A DNA stretch of 64,000 nucleotides from Erpobdella octoculata (GCA_963978895.1 OZ022241.1:7382653-7446652); one strand, 5' to 3'. Counted from the first letter of the stretch, positions 34,854 through 57,992 are shown. Numbers and translations are program-made. Notes: generated from the sequence alone by a model not told the origin.

Positions 34854-34999
34854 AGCAAAATTTTCAAAAATCCTTTCTTAGTGGATGCTTACGCAATAAA
34901 AGTAATATAAGTTCCAAATTTCACGTTTCTAGGATGAGGCGTTTGAGCTCGGCGTTGATTATCAGTCAGTCAGTCAGGACATGTTCTTTTATATATATA
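34851..34999 (-). mobile_element. Helitron 5'-end fragment
   Basis: Minus-strand 5' fragment as at 4921-5060. Its AT-rich terminus at about 34,990-34,999 is the target into which the complete Helitron at 35,000-36,603 inserted. Confidence 0.6.
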
Positions 35000-37036
<2,037 letters not shown>

Positions 37037-37370
37037 ACAAATAATATAATGTTTTAATTTAATCATACAAATATAAATTTTTTACTTCGTCTTACAAATA
37101 AACATTTTTAATTTCATCAATCAAATATACATTTCTAATTTCATTATACAAATAATATACAGTTCCAATTTAATCATACAAATAATATACAGTTCTTTAA
37201 TCATACAAATATACATTTCTAATTTATGATTTTTGCCTTTTTAAAAAAAAATTTAAGCACTGTATTTGTGATCTGACAGTGCTGGATGGAAACTTAACTG
37301 GCATCATGTGTGTAGCAAATGATTTCATGGTATGTTGTATGAGATTGAAATGCTTAAGAAACCTCAAAAT

Positions 37371-38183
37371 CTATTGCACCAATAGAGCTTTTGTTGCTTT
37401 GGCTGGGCGACCTCTTTTCCTTTTGATTCGAATCCAGGATGTTTTTTGCTGCAAGTGGTGGGACTGCCAGCTTCAGTTGAATAGCTAAGCCAACAATGTG
37501 TTTGCAAAGCATTTTTTTGAAGAATGCAGTGCAGTTGCATTCTCCATTCAGCCAGTCATTTTGATCTTTTGGTAAAATTGTGGTCCAAGAACAAAAAGCA
37601 TTGATTTTAAACTCATCAAAAGTCTCCCAGTTGTTAATTTCATTAGAGCTTTCTATCAATTCTTTTGCAGCAATGTTGTACACAACTCCACTCTCAGTTG
37701 ATTTTGGCTTTATGGTTTTTTTCATCTTTGCCACTGGCAAGAGCTAGTCCACAGTTCCAAGTCAATTTCTGGAAAAGCTTTGAATTCCTTAATTCTCGAT
37801 TCATAATTTTGGGACCATATTTCAATCCATTCAATCAGTCCAACAGTAAATCGTGATAATGAAACTCTTTCTCTCAAAGAATCTTCATCTTTCATAACTC
37901 TGTTGAATGCTTCGAGAGCATTGTTTGTGCTTGGTGTAAGTTTGTTGGCACCTTCAAACCAATTCTTATTTGAATTAAGCCATTCAGCAGAGAAGTATTT
38001 GGTAAATTGTTTGTGTACTTTCCACTTTTTCATGAATAAACTTGATGCTTTTTCATAAACTTCTGCTGACTGACTGAGTTGCAATGAAACAATGTCAATC
38101 AAAATTTCTTGTCTGTCTTCTTTTGGAATCAATGATTCCACTTTTTTCAGAACATTTTTCTTCATGTTAATTATAGTTTGCAA
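37371..38183 (-). pseudogene. MULE transposase C-terminal remnant with SWIM finger, copy 3
   Basis: Same structure as 20,966-21,778, with two frameshifts. It differs at P to T within the finger (CNCTAFFKKMLCKH) and W to S four residues after AAKN, so it is slightly more diverged. Confidence 0.75.
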
Positions 38184-38444
38184 ATATTAATTATAGTTAG
38201 CAAATAGTAATTATAGTTCGCAAATATTAATTATAGTTAGCAAATATTAATTATAGTTAGTTAATATTAATTACAGTTTGCATTTATTAATTATAGTTTG
38301 CATTTATTAATTATAGTTTGCATTTATTAATTATAGTTTGCATTTATTAATTATAGTTTGCATTTATTAATTATAGTTTGCATTTATTAGTTATAGTTTG
38401 CATTTATTAATTATAGTTTGCATTTATTAATTATAGTTTGCATT
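38174..38444. repeat. 20-bp tandem repeat, copy 3
   Basis: Same array as 21,770-22,040. Confidence 0.9.
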
Positions 38445-38872
38445 TTATAGTGTGCAAAATATTAAAATAGTCCGCATTTAAATTGAAGCGATTTAGAAAT
38501 ACGAAAGAAGTTCAAATTAAGTTTTTCTTTAATTGATTTATGTATTGCCATCCAATATAAAGCTATGCTGAAAGTTTCAGCTTCATAGGCTAGTCAAAAA
38601 GCTGGTTTTTACTTGCAAGATTTGCGTACAGAAAAAGCCACACACACACATACACAAACACAGAGAGAGAGAGAGATTGTAACCTAAATAAAAGTTTGTA
38701 AAAACATAATTAAATTATCTAAACTTGGTTAAAATATGACCACATTTTCGGAGCTTAAACTAATAATTAAAAACTAATATTAAATAATCTAAACTTTATT
38801 AAAATAAGTCCAAATTTTTTGGTCATAAAAGACATAATTGAACGAAAAAGCAAAAACGTACTGGGGAAATAC

Positions 38873-39698
38873 CTCCTTCAGAATTCAATCATTTCCGTGA
38901 AACCCAGTCTGATGACGGTCGCCTTGGTGTTCTCACCTCCCAGGTTCAAACCGTCGACCAGCCCTATTGCAAAAGCAACGACGTTCTGTGGAATAGATAA
39001 CAAAAAAATGATGCCTTCAAGAAAACTATTAAAAAATCTCACTCCTTGAAATATCAATTTTTGACAATTTAATGAATTCTCGAAAATTTGGCAGCCGATA
39101 CAAAAATACAAAAAAACTAGACTGTATCAAAACTGGTCCCAAACGCTGAAAAAATGACAAGGACTTAAATAAACAACAACAACAACAACTGTATCAAAAC
39201 CCTACTACGACATGGCATAATATATTATTACCTTCAGGGCTCCGCACAGTTCTACAGTTTCTTCGTCTGGTACGCATCTGATGCGAAAAGACTTCGTTTC
39301 GAGAAGCTTTTTTAGAATTTCAGCTTGCTGGAGATCATTGCATCCTGCAGAATAAATTGGTCAAACTGACTGATTCATTGATTGACCAATTCATTGATCG
39401 ACCATTTCATTGATTGACCAATTCATTGATCGTCCAATTCATTGATCGACCATTTCATTGATTGACCAATTCATTGATCGACCAATTCATTGATCGACCA
39501 TTTTATTGATTGACCAATTCATTGATTGACCAATCGACAATTTATAAGACAAAACCAACCCAGCGTGGCCTCGCAGAACTCTTCGTCCGCAACACCTTTG
39601 GCAATGTTGGCGCCCATGAGCACGGCGCAGGGAATGTTCAGGTCTGTCGTGATCATGCTTGATATCAAACTCAGTCGACCTTCTTCTACGTTCAAACC
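38873..39698 (-). pseudogene. GPD1-like: GPD1-like exons 4-6, copy 4
   Basis: Exon 6 at 38,873-38,985, exon 5 at 39,232-39,344, exon 4 at 39,560-39,698. Reading frames and in-frame TGA are as in the other copies. No exons 1-3 on this strand. Confidence 0.7.
39372..39542. repeat. 16-bp tandem repeat in intron 4, copy 4
   Basis: Same as 22,965-23,135. Confidence 0.9.
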
Positions 39699-40273
39699 CT
39701 AAGGAATAAACTAATGCTGGTAAGATTAAAAGAAATAACTTCATAATTAAAAGTCATGCGTATCACATACAAGCAGAAGCGTAACTAAAAGAGTCAGAGT
39801 GCAGAAACTTTGAAAATATCCCTAATAATTTTCCTATTGGCCTGGCAGAATTTCAGAAAGAATTGTTCACGTTTTGGTAAAAGACTTTGTAACAGTTTCT
39901 AAATCTTACAAAAAGTCATTCTCAGCTAGTGTCTGATTATCTAATTCCGTAGCGCAATGGAAAAGAAATGTGTCGTGCTGATATTGTTCCAGAGAGAAAA
40001 AAATACAGAAAGAAAATGAAAGCGAAAGAAAAAGAGGGATAAAAAAGAGAATAAACAAAAAGTCTAATTTTCAATTCTTTTTGTTTTGTTTTAATGAATA
40101 AAAAAAACATATGACCGCAATCAAAATTTAAAAACCAAAAAAATATTTTGGCCCCCCCCCTTACAATATTCCTGGATCCGCCGCTGACAGGCCGTAACGT
40201 TGAAATAAGACATTTAAAAACCCGAACTATCTACGTTGTCTAGTTTTTGAGTTTATTTTCTTTACCTAGTAAT

Positions 40274-41567
40274 TAGGGATGTCACGGGTACCCGAACCCG
40301 AGTTCGGTACTACCCGGTCTTTTTCTGATACCCGAACCCGAACTCGAACCCGAAAGTGTGAAAATTTGATACCCGAACCCGAACCCGAAAATGTGAAAAC
40401 TTGATACCCGAACCCGAACCCGAAAATGAGAAAACTTGAAACCCGAACTCGAACCCGAAAATGTGAAAACTTGATACCCGAACCCGAAAATTTATAAGCC
40501 TAATACCCGAACTCGGAATTGTGAACAAAGAAATCTTTATAAAAGTTGTGTCTTAGAGATTAATAAATTACAAGTTTTGTTGACGTAACATATTATACTA
40601 ATCGCGAGCGTAGAAGTTTTGTATTATCACCTCCTGTGTAACAAATAACACAAATACGTCATTTTATTAGTGATTGTGTAAACTAAACCACTAATCCGTT
40701 TGATTATCAGTCCGGACCGAACCGCGAACGAACTAAAATAATTAAGCCTCCTTCGGTCGAAGAAATCGCGGATAGCCACGACTCTCAACTTTTTACTTCA
40801 GTTATATAACCCTATATTTATTCATTCATATACTAAAAGTTCTTCTGATATAACAAAGACCCTTTGTTATAAAGATAATCTTGCATAATCCTAAACTTTA
40901 ACTGGCAAAGTCTATAAATGACCACAGTTATTTTATTGGCAAATGTGTAAGCTAGGACACTATCTGCCTGATTACCCGACCGAACCGAGCCGCGAAAAAA
41001 ATTAATAAATTAAAATAATTTAAGAGGTAACGTATTATACTAATCGCAAGCCCTGCAAGTTTGGTATTATCACCTTTGCGTAACAAATAACACAAATAGG
41101 TCATTTTATTGGTGAGTGTGTAAGCTAGACCACTAATCCGCCTGATTATCTGGCCGGACCGAGCCACGAACGAACTAAAATAATTAAGAAATCACATTAT
41201 TTGGAAAGCTAAAAAAATAACTTGTTAGAGTTTATTCAATACGTGTAATGTCCAATGGATGAATTGATCGCTCTCGTTTGTATATGTATATACACTAGGT
41301 AAATTTAAAATCAATCCAGGAATTTTAAATCATAAGCCAGTACCCGAACCCGAACCCGAACCCGGTTTTTGGAAAACTACAAACCCGAACCCGAACCCGA
41401 AAACCTGAGTTTCACAAACCCGAACCCGAACCCGAAAACTCGAGTTTTACAAACCCGAACCCGAACCCGAAAACCCTAGTTTCACAAACCCGAACCCGAA
41501 AGCTCTAGTTTCACAAACCCGAACCCGAACCCGAAAACTCCAAAAAGTACTACCCGTGACATCCCTA
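40274..41567. mobile_element. Non-autonomous hAT-type element, copy 4
   Basis: Same ends and target duplication as the other copies. The C homopolymer left of it is shorter here. Confidence 0.85.
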
Positions 41568-41925
41568 CTAGTAATTATGTACTCTAGAGTATCCGGAGTA
41601 TCTCCGGCCTAGAGTCCACCCCGCCTCCTACAGAGGCGATGAAGTTAATATAAGAAATTTAAAAACCGAATTCTACGTTGTCAAATTGTTGAGCTTATTT
41701 TTCCCACCAATCACCCAGCCAGCCAAAGTGTTTTGTTAGGCTGCCATTTTATATACAAGTTTCCGAAAATGCGCTAACAATGAGAGTAAAATATTTAAGA
41801 ATTAGAATTATTGATAAAAATAAAATGTTTGTAAATGAAAACAATAAACTGTGATTTATTGAAATTTTGTAAATTATTAAACAACAAGTGAGTGAGAGAG
41901 TGAAATTAATAAATCTAAAACGGCA

Positions 41926-43758
41926 TTAACATTTTAAAACATGATCAAATAGAAAACAACTATATTTGAAACAAATGTAGAGAATACTAATAATTATGTA
42001 TGACAAACTATTTAACATTAGTTTAAATAGATCTATCAAAACCTTTTGTTTAGATTTTCTTTTGACTCTGTTTGTGTTTTTCTTTGGGTTGTTTCGAATT
42101 TCATTTTCACGTGTTAATGTGTTATGCCTTTTTTTAAATTCCTTTATAATAGTTACAGATTCCTTTGACTTCAACAAATCAATACATTTTAGAATTTTTT
42201 CAACTTCTGGTATAATACAATTGTTGTATTTGTAGTATTTTTTATATGCTATTATTAGGTGATTAATTAATTTTGGATTATCACAATTGTTATAACCAGA
42301 ACCTTCATACGAAGTAACGATTGAAACCCAGCCAATTTTTGGAGATAATAAACATTTCCATAAAACATCGTCTAGTGGTTCAACGTCAGACATTTTAATT
42401 ATAAGATCAGTCCAAAAACGACGGTGTCTAGATTTTAACATTGTTTTTATAAACTTTTCAATCTCGGTAATTTTTAGGTCTAATTTGGATAAAGTAGAAA
42501 ACAATTTGAGAAGAATGTTATTATACAAATCTCTGCGATTGGGGGGATAGTAACAATAAAGTCCTTTGAGAATGAGTTCAGTAATGATTGGAAGATTGTT
42601 TCTCATTTTTAAATGTCCTTTTTGTTGAGCCAAAACATCCAAATAGTCGATACAACGGGCTAAATCTTCATACTTCCATAAATTCATTTTCATTGAAGCT
42701 ATAATGCCTTCAACTGTGTGAAGGTTACCGACAACCTCAGCGCTTATGTTTGAAGAAATCTTCAAATTATTTTTTTCTTTCGCAAAACACAAACCTAAAT
42801 ATTTAAAAAATTTTGTGTGCGCCCACGCTACAGGTTCTTTAAAAGTAGCTAGAGAATTACTTATGTCTAAATATTTTAAATTGATTAAATTGTCAATCAT
42901 TTTGTAAATTAATTGTAGATTATAGTTATTAATAACTCTAAAGCATTTGTTGTTACTCATATCAAGCCACGTTAAATTTGAAAGACATGAAATTGAATCG
43001 ACTAATTCTTGCAATGACTCACCTTCCATCGTATTTATACTCAATTTTTGAAGACCAACAAAATGAGGAAATTTTTTTATAGCGTTTCTTGCATACCAAC
43101 AACGAGATAAACATAAAGTTTTTAAATTTTCACAAGTAAACTCAATTTTGAGAAATTCAAATAAATCTTCTTTAGTGTCTTTTGTAGGCATAGAAGTAGA
43201 ATTACAAAAGCATCTCAGAGAAAGTGTAATTAGTTTGGGACACAACCACGCAAACCTTTTGTTTTTGTTATTTTTGTGATATTCAGGAAAATTTGTGCAC
43301 AATAAATCCAATTCTAAATCTTTCAAGTTCATTAAAAGAACTGAATTTTTTCTGAAAGTATCATGAATCATTTTTCCATTATAATATATACTTTCAGTAG
43401 GTATATCAAAGCAAGTTATAGCAAACGAAATACGAGTTAAATTTTTTCTATCATTAATGGTTTGTAAAAGATCTGATAAAGTAGAAGCCACGACAACATC
43501 TCTAAGTATTAATTCATCCATGCTGTCAATTGTTTTGAAAAATGTAATTATATATTTAGGATCTAATTGAAGTCCTGTATTTTGACCTCTAGCGATTATT
43601 TCTTTGAATATTGTTGATGATATATTTACGCAGTCTTTAACTTTGTATGGAAAATAAGTTCCAGAAGATGCTTCGAAAAAAGTTTCCTTAAACTTTACTA
43701 AAACAAAATCTTTGCATAAAGGTTTTAATGATATTTGTTGGAGTGGACAATGATTCAT
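41926..43758 (-). CDS. ZYG11/ZER1-like LRR protein, copy 4 (610 aa)
   Basis: Intact ORF. Copy-specific changes are L13P, F317 and a K to N in the basic C-terminal stretch. K175 and E247 group it with copies 1 and 5. It faces copy 5 head-to-head across 4.1 kb that holds GPD1-like exons 1-3. Confidence 0.7.
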   Translation of the reverse strand: MNHCPLQQISLKPLCKDFVLVKFKETFFEASSGTYFPYKVKDCVNISSTIFKEIIARGQNTGLQLDPKYIITFFKTIDSMDELILRDVVVASTLSDLLQTINDRKNLTRISFAITCFDIPTESIYYNGKMIHDTFRKNSVLLMNLKDLELDLLCTNFPEYHKNNKNKRFAWLCPKLITLSLRCFCNSTSMPTKDTKEDLFEFLKIEFTCENLKTLCLSRCWYARNAIKKFPHFVGLQKLSINTMEGESLQELVDSISCLSNLTWLDMSNNKCFRVINNYNLQLIYKMIDNLINLKYLDISNSLATFKEPVAWAHTKFFKYLGLCFAKEKNNLKISSNISAEVVGNLHTVEGIIASMKMNLWKYEDLARCIDYLDVLAQQKGHLKMRNNLPIITELILKGLYCYYPPNRRDLYNNILLKLFSTLSKLDLKITEIEKFIKTMLKSRHRRFWTDLIIKMSDVEPLDDVLWKCLLSPKIGWVSIVTSYEGSGYNNCDNPKLINHLIIAYKKYYKYNNCIIPEVEKILKCIDLLKSKESVTIIKEFKKRHNTLTRENEIRNNPKKNTNRVKRKSKQKVLIDLFKLMLNSLSYIIISILYICFKYSCFLFDHVLKC

Positions 43759-43903
43759 TTTGAAATATTTTTTAACCTTATTATAATATAGTTAATTAAT
43801 TTTTATAGTATCAATAATGTAAATTGTATATTGTGATTATAGAGCTTGTTTTTCAATGATATATAAGAAAACAATATCTATAGATATAGATACATCTATA
43901 ATT

Positions 43904-43908
43904 TATAT

Positions 43909-43988
<80 letters not shown>
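43904..43988. repeat. (AT)n microsatellite
   Basis: About 85 bp with one AAA interruption near 43,921, upstream of LRR copy 4. Confidence 0.95.
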
Positions 43989-43990
<2 letters not shown>

Positions 43991-44562
43991 CTTAAGGCAC
44001 GCTTCATTAAAAATAATGGCCCATTTTGCGTTTATCAGTTTTCGCGACAAAGCCTCAATAAATCGTAACTTAGAAGACGAAAGACAATTTTTGATTTCAG
44101 TCATTTTATTATTAGCTGGACATGGGCTGACTGCAGTTTCGGAAAACATTTTTCCATCCTCATTATAATTATTTAATAAGTTGAAACTTATGCTTTGTTT
44201 TTAGAATTAAAACTTATGTTGTTCTAAAAACCAGTTAGATAAATTTCTTGTCTTTAAGATGTTTGAGCATGGTCTTCCTTTAAAAAGTGGAACATTCCCA
44301 TAAACGACACCCACTTCAGCTATTGTCAAATAAGGTTGTGTTTTCAGGTTGCATTGCTTATTAAATACTGGAGAATTTCGAAAACGTAGACTAGTTGAGT
44401 GTACGTAATCGTTTAGACAGAGGAGTTAAACTAGTTACTAGTTAAAGTTTAATGTTATAGTTTAATGTACTTTTTGGCTTGTCTATTAAAATTTCCGTAC
44501 CAAAAGCTAAATCTACCAGACTACAGTGTTTATATCGGTTTCGCGCTAGAAATCTTTGTAAC

Positions 44563-52782
<8,220 letters not shown>

Positions 52783-53207
52783 GTATTTCCCCAGTACGTT
52801 TTTGCTTTTTCGTTCAATTATGTCTTTTATGACCAAAAAATTTGGACTTATTTTAATAAAGTTTAGATTATTTAATATTAGTTTTTAATTATTAGTTTAA
52901 GCTCCGAAAATGTGGTCATATTTTAACCAAGTTTAGATAATTTAATTATGTTTTTACAAACTTTTATTTAGGTTACAATCTCTCTCTCTCTGTGTTTGTG
53001 TATGTGTGTGTGTGGCTTTTTCTGTACGCAAATCTTGCAAGTAAAAACCAGCTTTTTGACTAGCCTATGAAGCTGAAACTTTCAGCATAGCTTTATATTG
53101 GATGGCAATACATAAATCAATTAAAGAAAAACTTAATTTGAACTTCTTTCGTATTTCTAAATCGCTTCAATTTAAATGCGGACTATTTTAATATTTTGCA
53201 CACTATA

Positions 53208-53487
53208 AAATGCAAACTATAATTAATAAATGCAAACTATAATTAATAAATGCAAACTATAACTAATAAATGCAAACTATAATTAATAAATGCAAACTAT
53301 AATTAATAAATGCAAACTATAATTAATAAATGCAAACTATAATTAATAAATGCAAACTATAATTAATAAATGCAAACTGTAATTAATATTAACTAACTAT
53401 AATTAATATTTGCTAACTATAATTAATATTTGCGAACTATAATTACTATTTGCTAACTATAATTAATATTTGCAAACTATAATTAAC
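53208..53487. repeat. 20-bp tandem repeat, copy 4
   Basis: About 13 units of aaatgcaaactataattaat, inverted relative to 21,770-22,040, running up to the first MULE codons. Confidence 0.9.
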
Positions 53488-54282
53488 ATGAAGAAAAATG
53501 TTCTGAAAAAAGTGGAATCATTGATTCCAAAAGAAGACAGACAAGAAATTTTGATTGACATTGTTTCATTGCAACTCAGTCAGTCAGCAGAAGTTTATGA
53601 AAAAGCATCAAGTTTATTCATGAAAAAGTGGAAAGTACACAAACAATTTACCAAATACTTCTCTGCTGAATGGCTTAATTCAAATAAGAATTGGTTTGAA
53701 GGTGCCAACAAACTTACACCAAGCACAAACAATGCTCTCGAAGCATTCAACAGAGTTATGAAAGATGAAGATTCTTTGAGAGAAAGAGTTTCATTATCAC
53801 GATTTACTGTTGGACTGATTGAATGGATTGAAATATGGTCCCAAAATTATGAATCGAGAATTAAGGAATTCAAAGCTTTTCCAGAAATTGACTTGGAACT
53901 GTGGACTAGCTCTTGCCAGTGGCAAAGATGAAAAAAACCATAAAGCCAAAATCAACTGAGAGTGGAGTTGTGTACAACATTGCTGCAAAAGAATTGATAG
54001 AAAGCTCTAATGAAATTAACAACTGGGAGACTTTTGATGAGTTTAAAATCAATGCTTTTTGTTCTTGGACCACAATTTTACCAAAAGATCAAAATGACTG
54101 GCTGAATGGAGAATGCAACTGCCCTGCATTCTTCAAAAAAATGCTTTGCAAACACATTGTTGGCTTAGCTATTCAACTGAAGCTGGCAGTCCCACCACTT
54201 GCAGCAAAAAACATCCTGGATTGGAATCAAAAGGAAAAGAGGTCGCCCAGCCAAAGCAACAAAAGCTCTATTGGTGCAATAG
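53488..54282 (+). pseudogene. MULE transposase C-terminal remnant with SWIM finger, copy 4
   Basis: Frame 1 (to 53,931) has PSTNNALEAFNRVMKDEDSL. Frame 2 (53,913-54,299) has the SWIM finger CNCPAFFKKMLCKH. Frame 3 gives IGIKRKRGRPAKATKALL then VQ-stop at 54,282. Mutator-like transposases bind and cut terminal repeats as a DDE enzyme; here the DDE core is absent, so no activity is expected. Two frameshifts confirm decay. The first ATG here is taken at 53,488, because upstream codons are 20-bp repeat. Confidence 0.75.
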
Positions 54283-54420
54283 ATTTTGAGGTTTCTTAAG
54301 CATTTCAATCTCATACAACATACCATGAAATCATTTGCTACACACATGATGCCAGTTAAGTTTCCATCCAGCACTGTCAGATCACAAATACAGTGCTTAA
54401 ATTTTTTTTTAAAAAGGCAA

Positions 54421-54800
54421 AAATCATAAATTAGAAATGTATATTTGTATGATTAAAGAACTGTATATTATTTGTATGATTAAATTGGAACTGTATATTA
54501 TTTGTATAATGAAATTAGAAATGTATATTTGATTGATGAAATTAAAAATGTTTATTTGTAAGACGAAGTAAAAAATTTATGATTGTATGATTAAATTAAA
54601 ACATTATATTATTTGTTTGATTAAATTCGAACGTTATATTATTGGTACGATTAAATTCGAACGTTATATTATTTGTATGATTTAATTAGAACTGTATATT
54701 ATTTGTATCATAAAATTAGAAATGTATGATGAACTTAGAATTTATAATGTACTTATAAGCACGAACTTAAAATGTATAATGAACTTAGAAATGTATGATG
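54421..54800. repeat. Degenerate AT-rich minisatellite
   Basis: Mirror of 20,441-20,830, units of about 30-40 bp (gaactgtatattatttgtatgattaaatt). Confidence 0.65.
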
Positions 54801-54809
54801 AACTTTATA

Positions 54810-55026
54810 TTTTTGTATGATTGATTTATGCAGATTTTACTATCAATTGGTTTACATTTACAACACAAGTGTTCGATCGAAGCACCTTGTTTATTATTTT
54901 TTTAATATCGCTGAAAGACTAACACATGACATAATTAATATTCATTTTTGGACACGTGACGTTTATGTTGATTTTTCCCCCAACAGTTTTGCGAAAGAAA
55001 AAGACGCTGCCGGGTAACCCCGCTAG
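54810..55026 (+). mobile_element. Helitron 3' terminus
   Basis: Ends gctgccgggtaaccccgCTAG at 55,026, followed by T. The same end type as 7656. The 5' limit is not found; the minisatellite and perhaps the MULE remnant may be inside it. Confidence 0.6.
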
Positions 55027-55276
55027 TTTGCTATAAAAAAACTATAATTTCTAGGTATCACTACAGCTAAGAATTTTAATGTGCTACTAGCAGTTACTAT
55101 AGTCCTATACACTGACACTTTTCAGTAGTTATTTTTAAATGATTTGAATGAATATTCAGTTTGTTTATTTATGAAAAATATCTTATTTAATTGAAAGCAT
55201 TTTAATTATAAAAAAAAATTGGTAATGCTTGTATAGTTTGGTTGATTGCCCATATTTAAATTTTTGTTACGGGAAG

Positions 55277-55391
55277 TGAAGATCCAGAAAAGCATGCTTT
55301 ATATGTATGGGACAAATTCATTATGGATGCCAAAGCAAAGCATGTTGCTATCATTGCTTTTAGTTATGGAGGAGTTGTCACTGTTCACTTA
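55277..55391 (+). pseudogene. Possible Arb2/FAM172A-like exon, copy 2
   Basis: After a plausible AG at 55,275-55,276 the frame reads EDPEKHALYVWDKFIMDAKA then KHVAIIAFSYGGVVTVHL, followed by GT at 55,392. YVWD.F, strand-like VAIIA and SYGG match the layout of Arb2-domain proteins (SYGG after a hydrophobic strand). No neighbouring exon of that gene is seen, so it is a stray exon or coincidence. Confidence 0.4.
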
Positions 55392-56127
55392 GTAATTACT
55401 TGTTATTTTAAAATCAAGTTTATGAAAATATTTGAATTTTTCATTAAATATGTTTCGCTTATTTTTTTGGCATTGCTAGAGTTGGCTTCACCCAGTGAGG
55501 TAACTTATGGTATCAGCCCATCACGACTTACCCCGTAGACCTATTTTTGTACGTTGTCTCAAAAAGTCAGTTTTGCTATGAAAGCAGTCACAGTGCTCTA
55601 AACACTCTTCCAAAAAAAAAACACTCAGTTTAATTGCGAGTAAAGTATAAATTAACTGTTTAATTACCGGGTTTAAAAATAATTTTGTTCAATGCGAAGT
55701 CACATTTCTCAAACTTCCTTTTTCACAAATGTCTGACTTCTTTTTCGTAAGTGTGTAATGTCATTTATGGACAGCCCCTAATAAAAACATTATATCAATA
55801 AGATTATAAATTTTTAAACCAATACTCTTCTAGTTTTCAATCTAATAGGTGTATTACAAATTTATAAGTTCTTTATATATGTTGCTACTAAAAGAAGTAT
55901 TTTTATTTTGTTGTTGCTACTTCATCCTCTGCAGTCCCACAATTGCAGGTCCTATGGAGCCATGAACAGGACACTAGAAACGGAATATATTTTGTGGTTT
56001 TTTTTAATTGTTGTTATTAAATTATTGTGTAAGTTGGATGTTTTTTAACTCAAGAAAGTTATTAATTTTGTTTTAATATTTTTTATATTAAGACTACAAA
56101 ATGCTTATTACCACAATATTGAAGCTA
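55392..56127. other. Gene-free segment
   Basis: Mirror of about 19,121-19,856. It contains the transposon-like end motif gtcatttatggacagcccct at 55,760. Confidence 0.4.
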
Positions 56128-56690
56128 TTAATTCAAATTCAACTAAAATTTATTAGTCGCCTAAACAAAACAAGTTTTGACCAAAGGCGACGGCGTGAAA
56201 TAATATAAATTTAAAAGTTTTTAACGTTATTAAGTAAATGAGTTTTTAAAGAGGTTTTAAAGTCAGTACTAGTTTCTAATATTCTGATGGTAGGCCGTTT
56301 CAGGCGATCGGAGCTGCAACTGAAAAAGCTCTTCTCGCGTAATTATGACGAACGCAGGGAACAGTTAGGTCGCGACGAGTTGATGAACGGAGGCTGTGTC
56401 TTTCCGGGCAGTCCGAACAAAGATTGATAAGATCGAGCAGGTAAGTTGGGAAGCTGTTTTGAAGAATATTGTAAGTGCTAGTAGTTTATAAGAAATTCTG
56501 GACGAAATGGGAAGCCAGCCAGAATTCCATTACAGTAATCCAATCTTGAGAGAACAAAAGCGTGAATGAGAATCTTGAGACAGGACTGATCCAGAGATGA
56601 TCTTATCTGTCGAATGCGGCGAATGTGAAAAAAGCAGGCACGGAATAATGAGGATATATGAGGGATGAGGCTAAGTCAGGCTAGATCAAA
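56128..56690 (-). pseudogene. CR1-like LINE, 3' end of reverse transcriptase ORF, copy 2
   Basis: Mirror of 18,471-19,125: SRLDYCNGILA, RHSLRSSTRRD and RAFSVAAP motifs on the minus strand with several stops. Here the upstream neighbour is the coiled-coil ORF at 56,681-57,313, so ORF and RT tail overlap only after a large internal deletion or a separate insertion. Confidence 0.7.
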
Positions 56691-57313
56691 CCAGTTAAGT
56701 AATGGTTTTCCGCCACCAACTTGGTATTAGCTGATGCGGCCTGCCTCAGCTCCTTTTTCTGGTCAGCAATAATCTTGTCTTTGTCAGCAATCAAATCAAT
56801 TAATCTTAATTCAGATTTATGATGGTGATGGATGAGCTGTGACCTACTGATTTTTAAATTTCTAATCTCATCAAAAATATTAAAACTCTTCTCTGATTTG
56901 GCTTCTTTGGTTTTTTTCTCCTGGTCGTACTTGGCTCTCCAACTGTCTGATGATGTTTTCCTTCTGGTTGCCAGCTGATTCAGTGATCTGTTTTTCCTCT
57001 TTAACCCTGACTCACAATTCTTTATTTTTTCCTTCAGTTCTTTGTTAACCTGTGCTAAATACTTCAACGAATTTCTTTTTTTTTGGCAACCTTGACAATT
57101 ACGCAAAGATTGCGAATTATTATTTTTAAAGGCTACCTTCAGCTCACAACTTACTATCGGTACTATCCCACATGAACCTGCAACTTCGGCCAGAACCACC
57201 AGGGAACTTGTGATGACTGGGGGATCTGCTTCAAGAACAGGTGCAACCATAACCTCAAGGGGTTCACGACTTGAAGGAGTAAACCTGAATGACGAATTTA
57301 AAAAGGATACCAA
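56681..57313 (-). CDS. Coiled-coil protein ORF, 210 aa (broken upstream)
   Basis: Residues about 70-200 are charged and heptad-like (NKELKEKIKNCESGLKRKNR, DKDKIIADQKKELRQAA), preceded by a Cys pair (CQGCQKK). The frame continues upstream past one TGA (57,322-57,324) as KSGVEFPQNPQQVQNAIRDL and HLFVVKCKQHIETE to about 57,480, so the listed ORF is the 3' part of a longer one. No family recognised. It may be ORF1 of the adjacent LINE or an unrelated transposon protein. The part left of 56,776 is duplicated at 18,471; the rest is single-copy here. Confidence 0.4.
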   Translation of the reverse strand: MVSFLNSSFRFTPSSREPLEVMVAPVLEADPPVITSSLVVLAEVAGSCGIVPIVSCELKVAFKNNNSQSLRNCQGCQKKRNSLKYLAQVNKELKEKIKNCESGLKRKNRSLNQLATRRKTSSDSWRAKYDQEKKTKEAKSEKSFNIFDEIRNLKISRSQLIHHHHKSELRLIDLIADKDKIIADQKKELRQAASANTKLVAENHYLTGLI

Positions 57314-57499
57314 TCTATCTCACTCTGTTTCGATATGTTGCTTACACTTAACGACAAACAAATGCAAATCTCTAATAGCATTTTGAACTTGCTGGGGGTT
57401 TTGTGGAAACTCCACTCCAGACTTATTTAGTTCTCTCAAAACTGCTATAAGACTGGGTTTTCTACACCCATAAAGCTTAACAATAGTAAAATAAACAAA

Positions 57500-57992
57500 T
57501 CCATTCAGTAGGGGTACTGAAAGAACCGGATAAGTCTTTCAAACGAAGACCATCACAGCTGAACGTGTTCTCTCCATTTCGTAGGTTGGTAGTAGTAATA
57601 GTGATTTTTGAATCTGTTGAAAAATCGAATACAAAAAAACTGTTATTTTCTTAAATATTTCACTAAATTTAAACTCAATTAGTACGTCTCTTAATTAACA
57701 TATTGTAATGATTTTTGGATATGTTATAGTGTAGTGTTGATAGAATATATATACCAAATCTTGAAACTGAATTTCGCATATTAAAAAAGTTATGAACAAT
57801 TAAACCTGACTAAACTAATCATCGGCGTCGATCAAACGCGGACGCGCGATTTTTTTTTATCATCTCACATTGAGCACCAATATCTCGTTTCGGAAGTAAC
57901 ATATTGTAATGAAATTTGAATATGTTATAGTTTAATGTTTATAAAATCAGCTACAGGAAGTTAGCAACGCTTCGGGCAACGATTTTCGGCAA
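57500..57992. other. Gene-free AT-rich segment
   Basis: No gene. A short phrase (taacatattgtaatga..atatgttatag) occurs twice (about 57,698 and 57,897). Confidence 0.4.
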
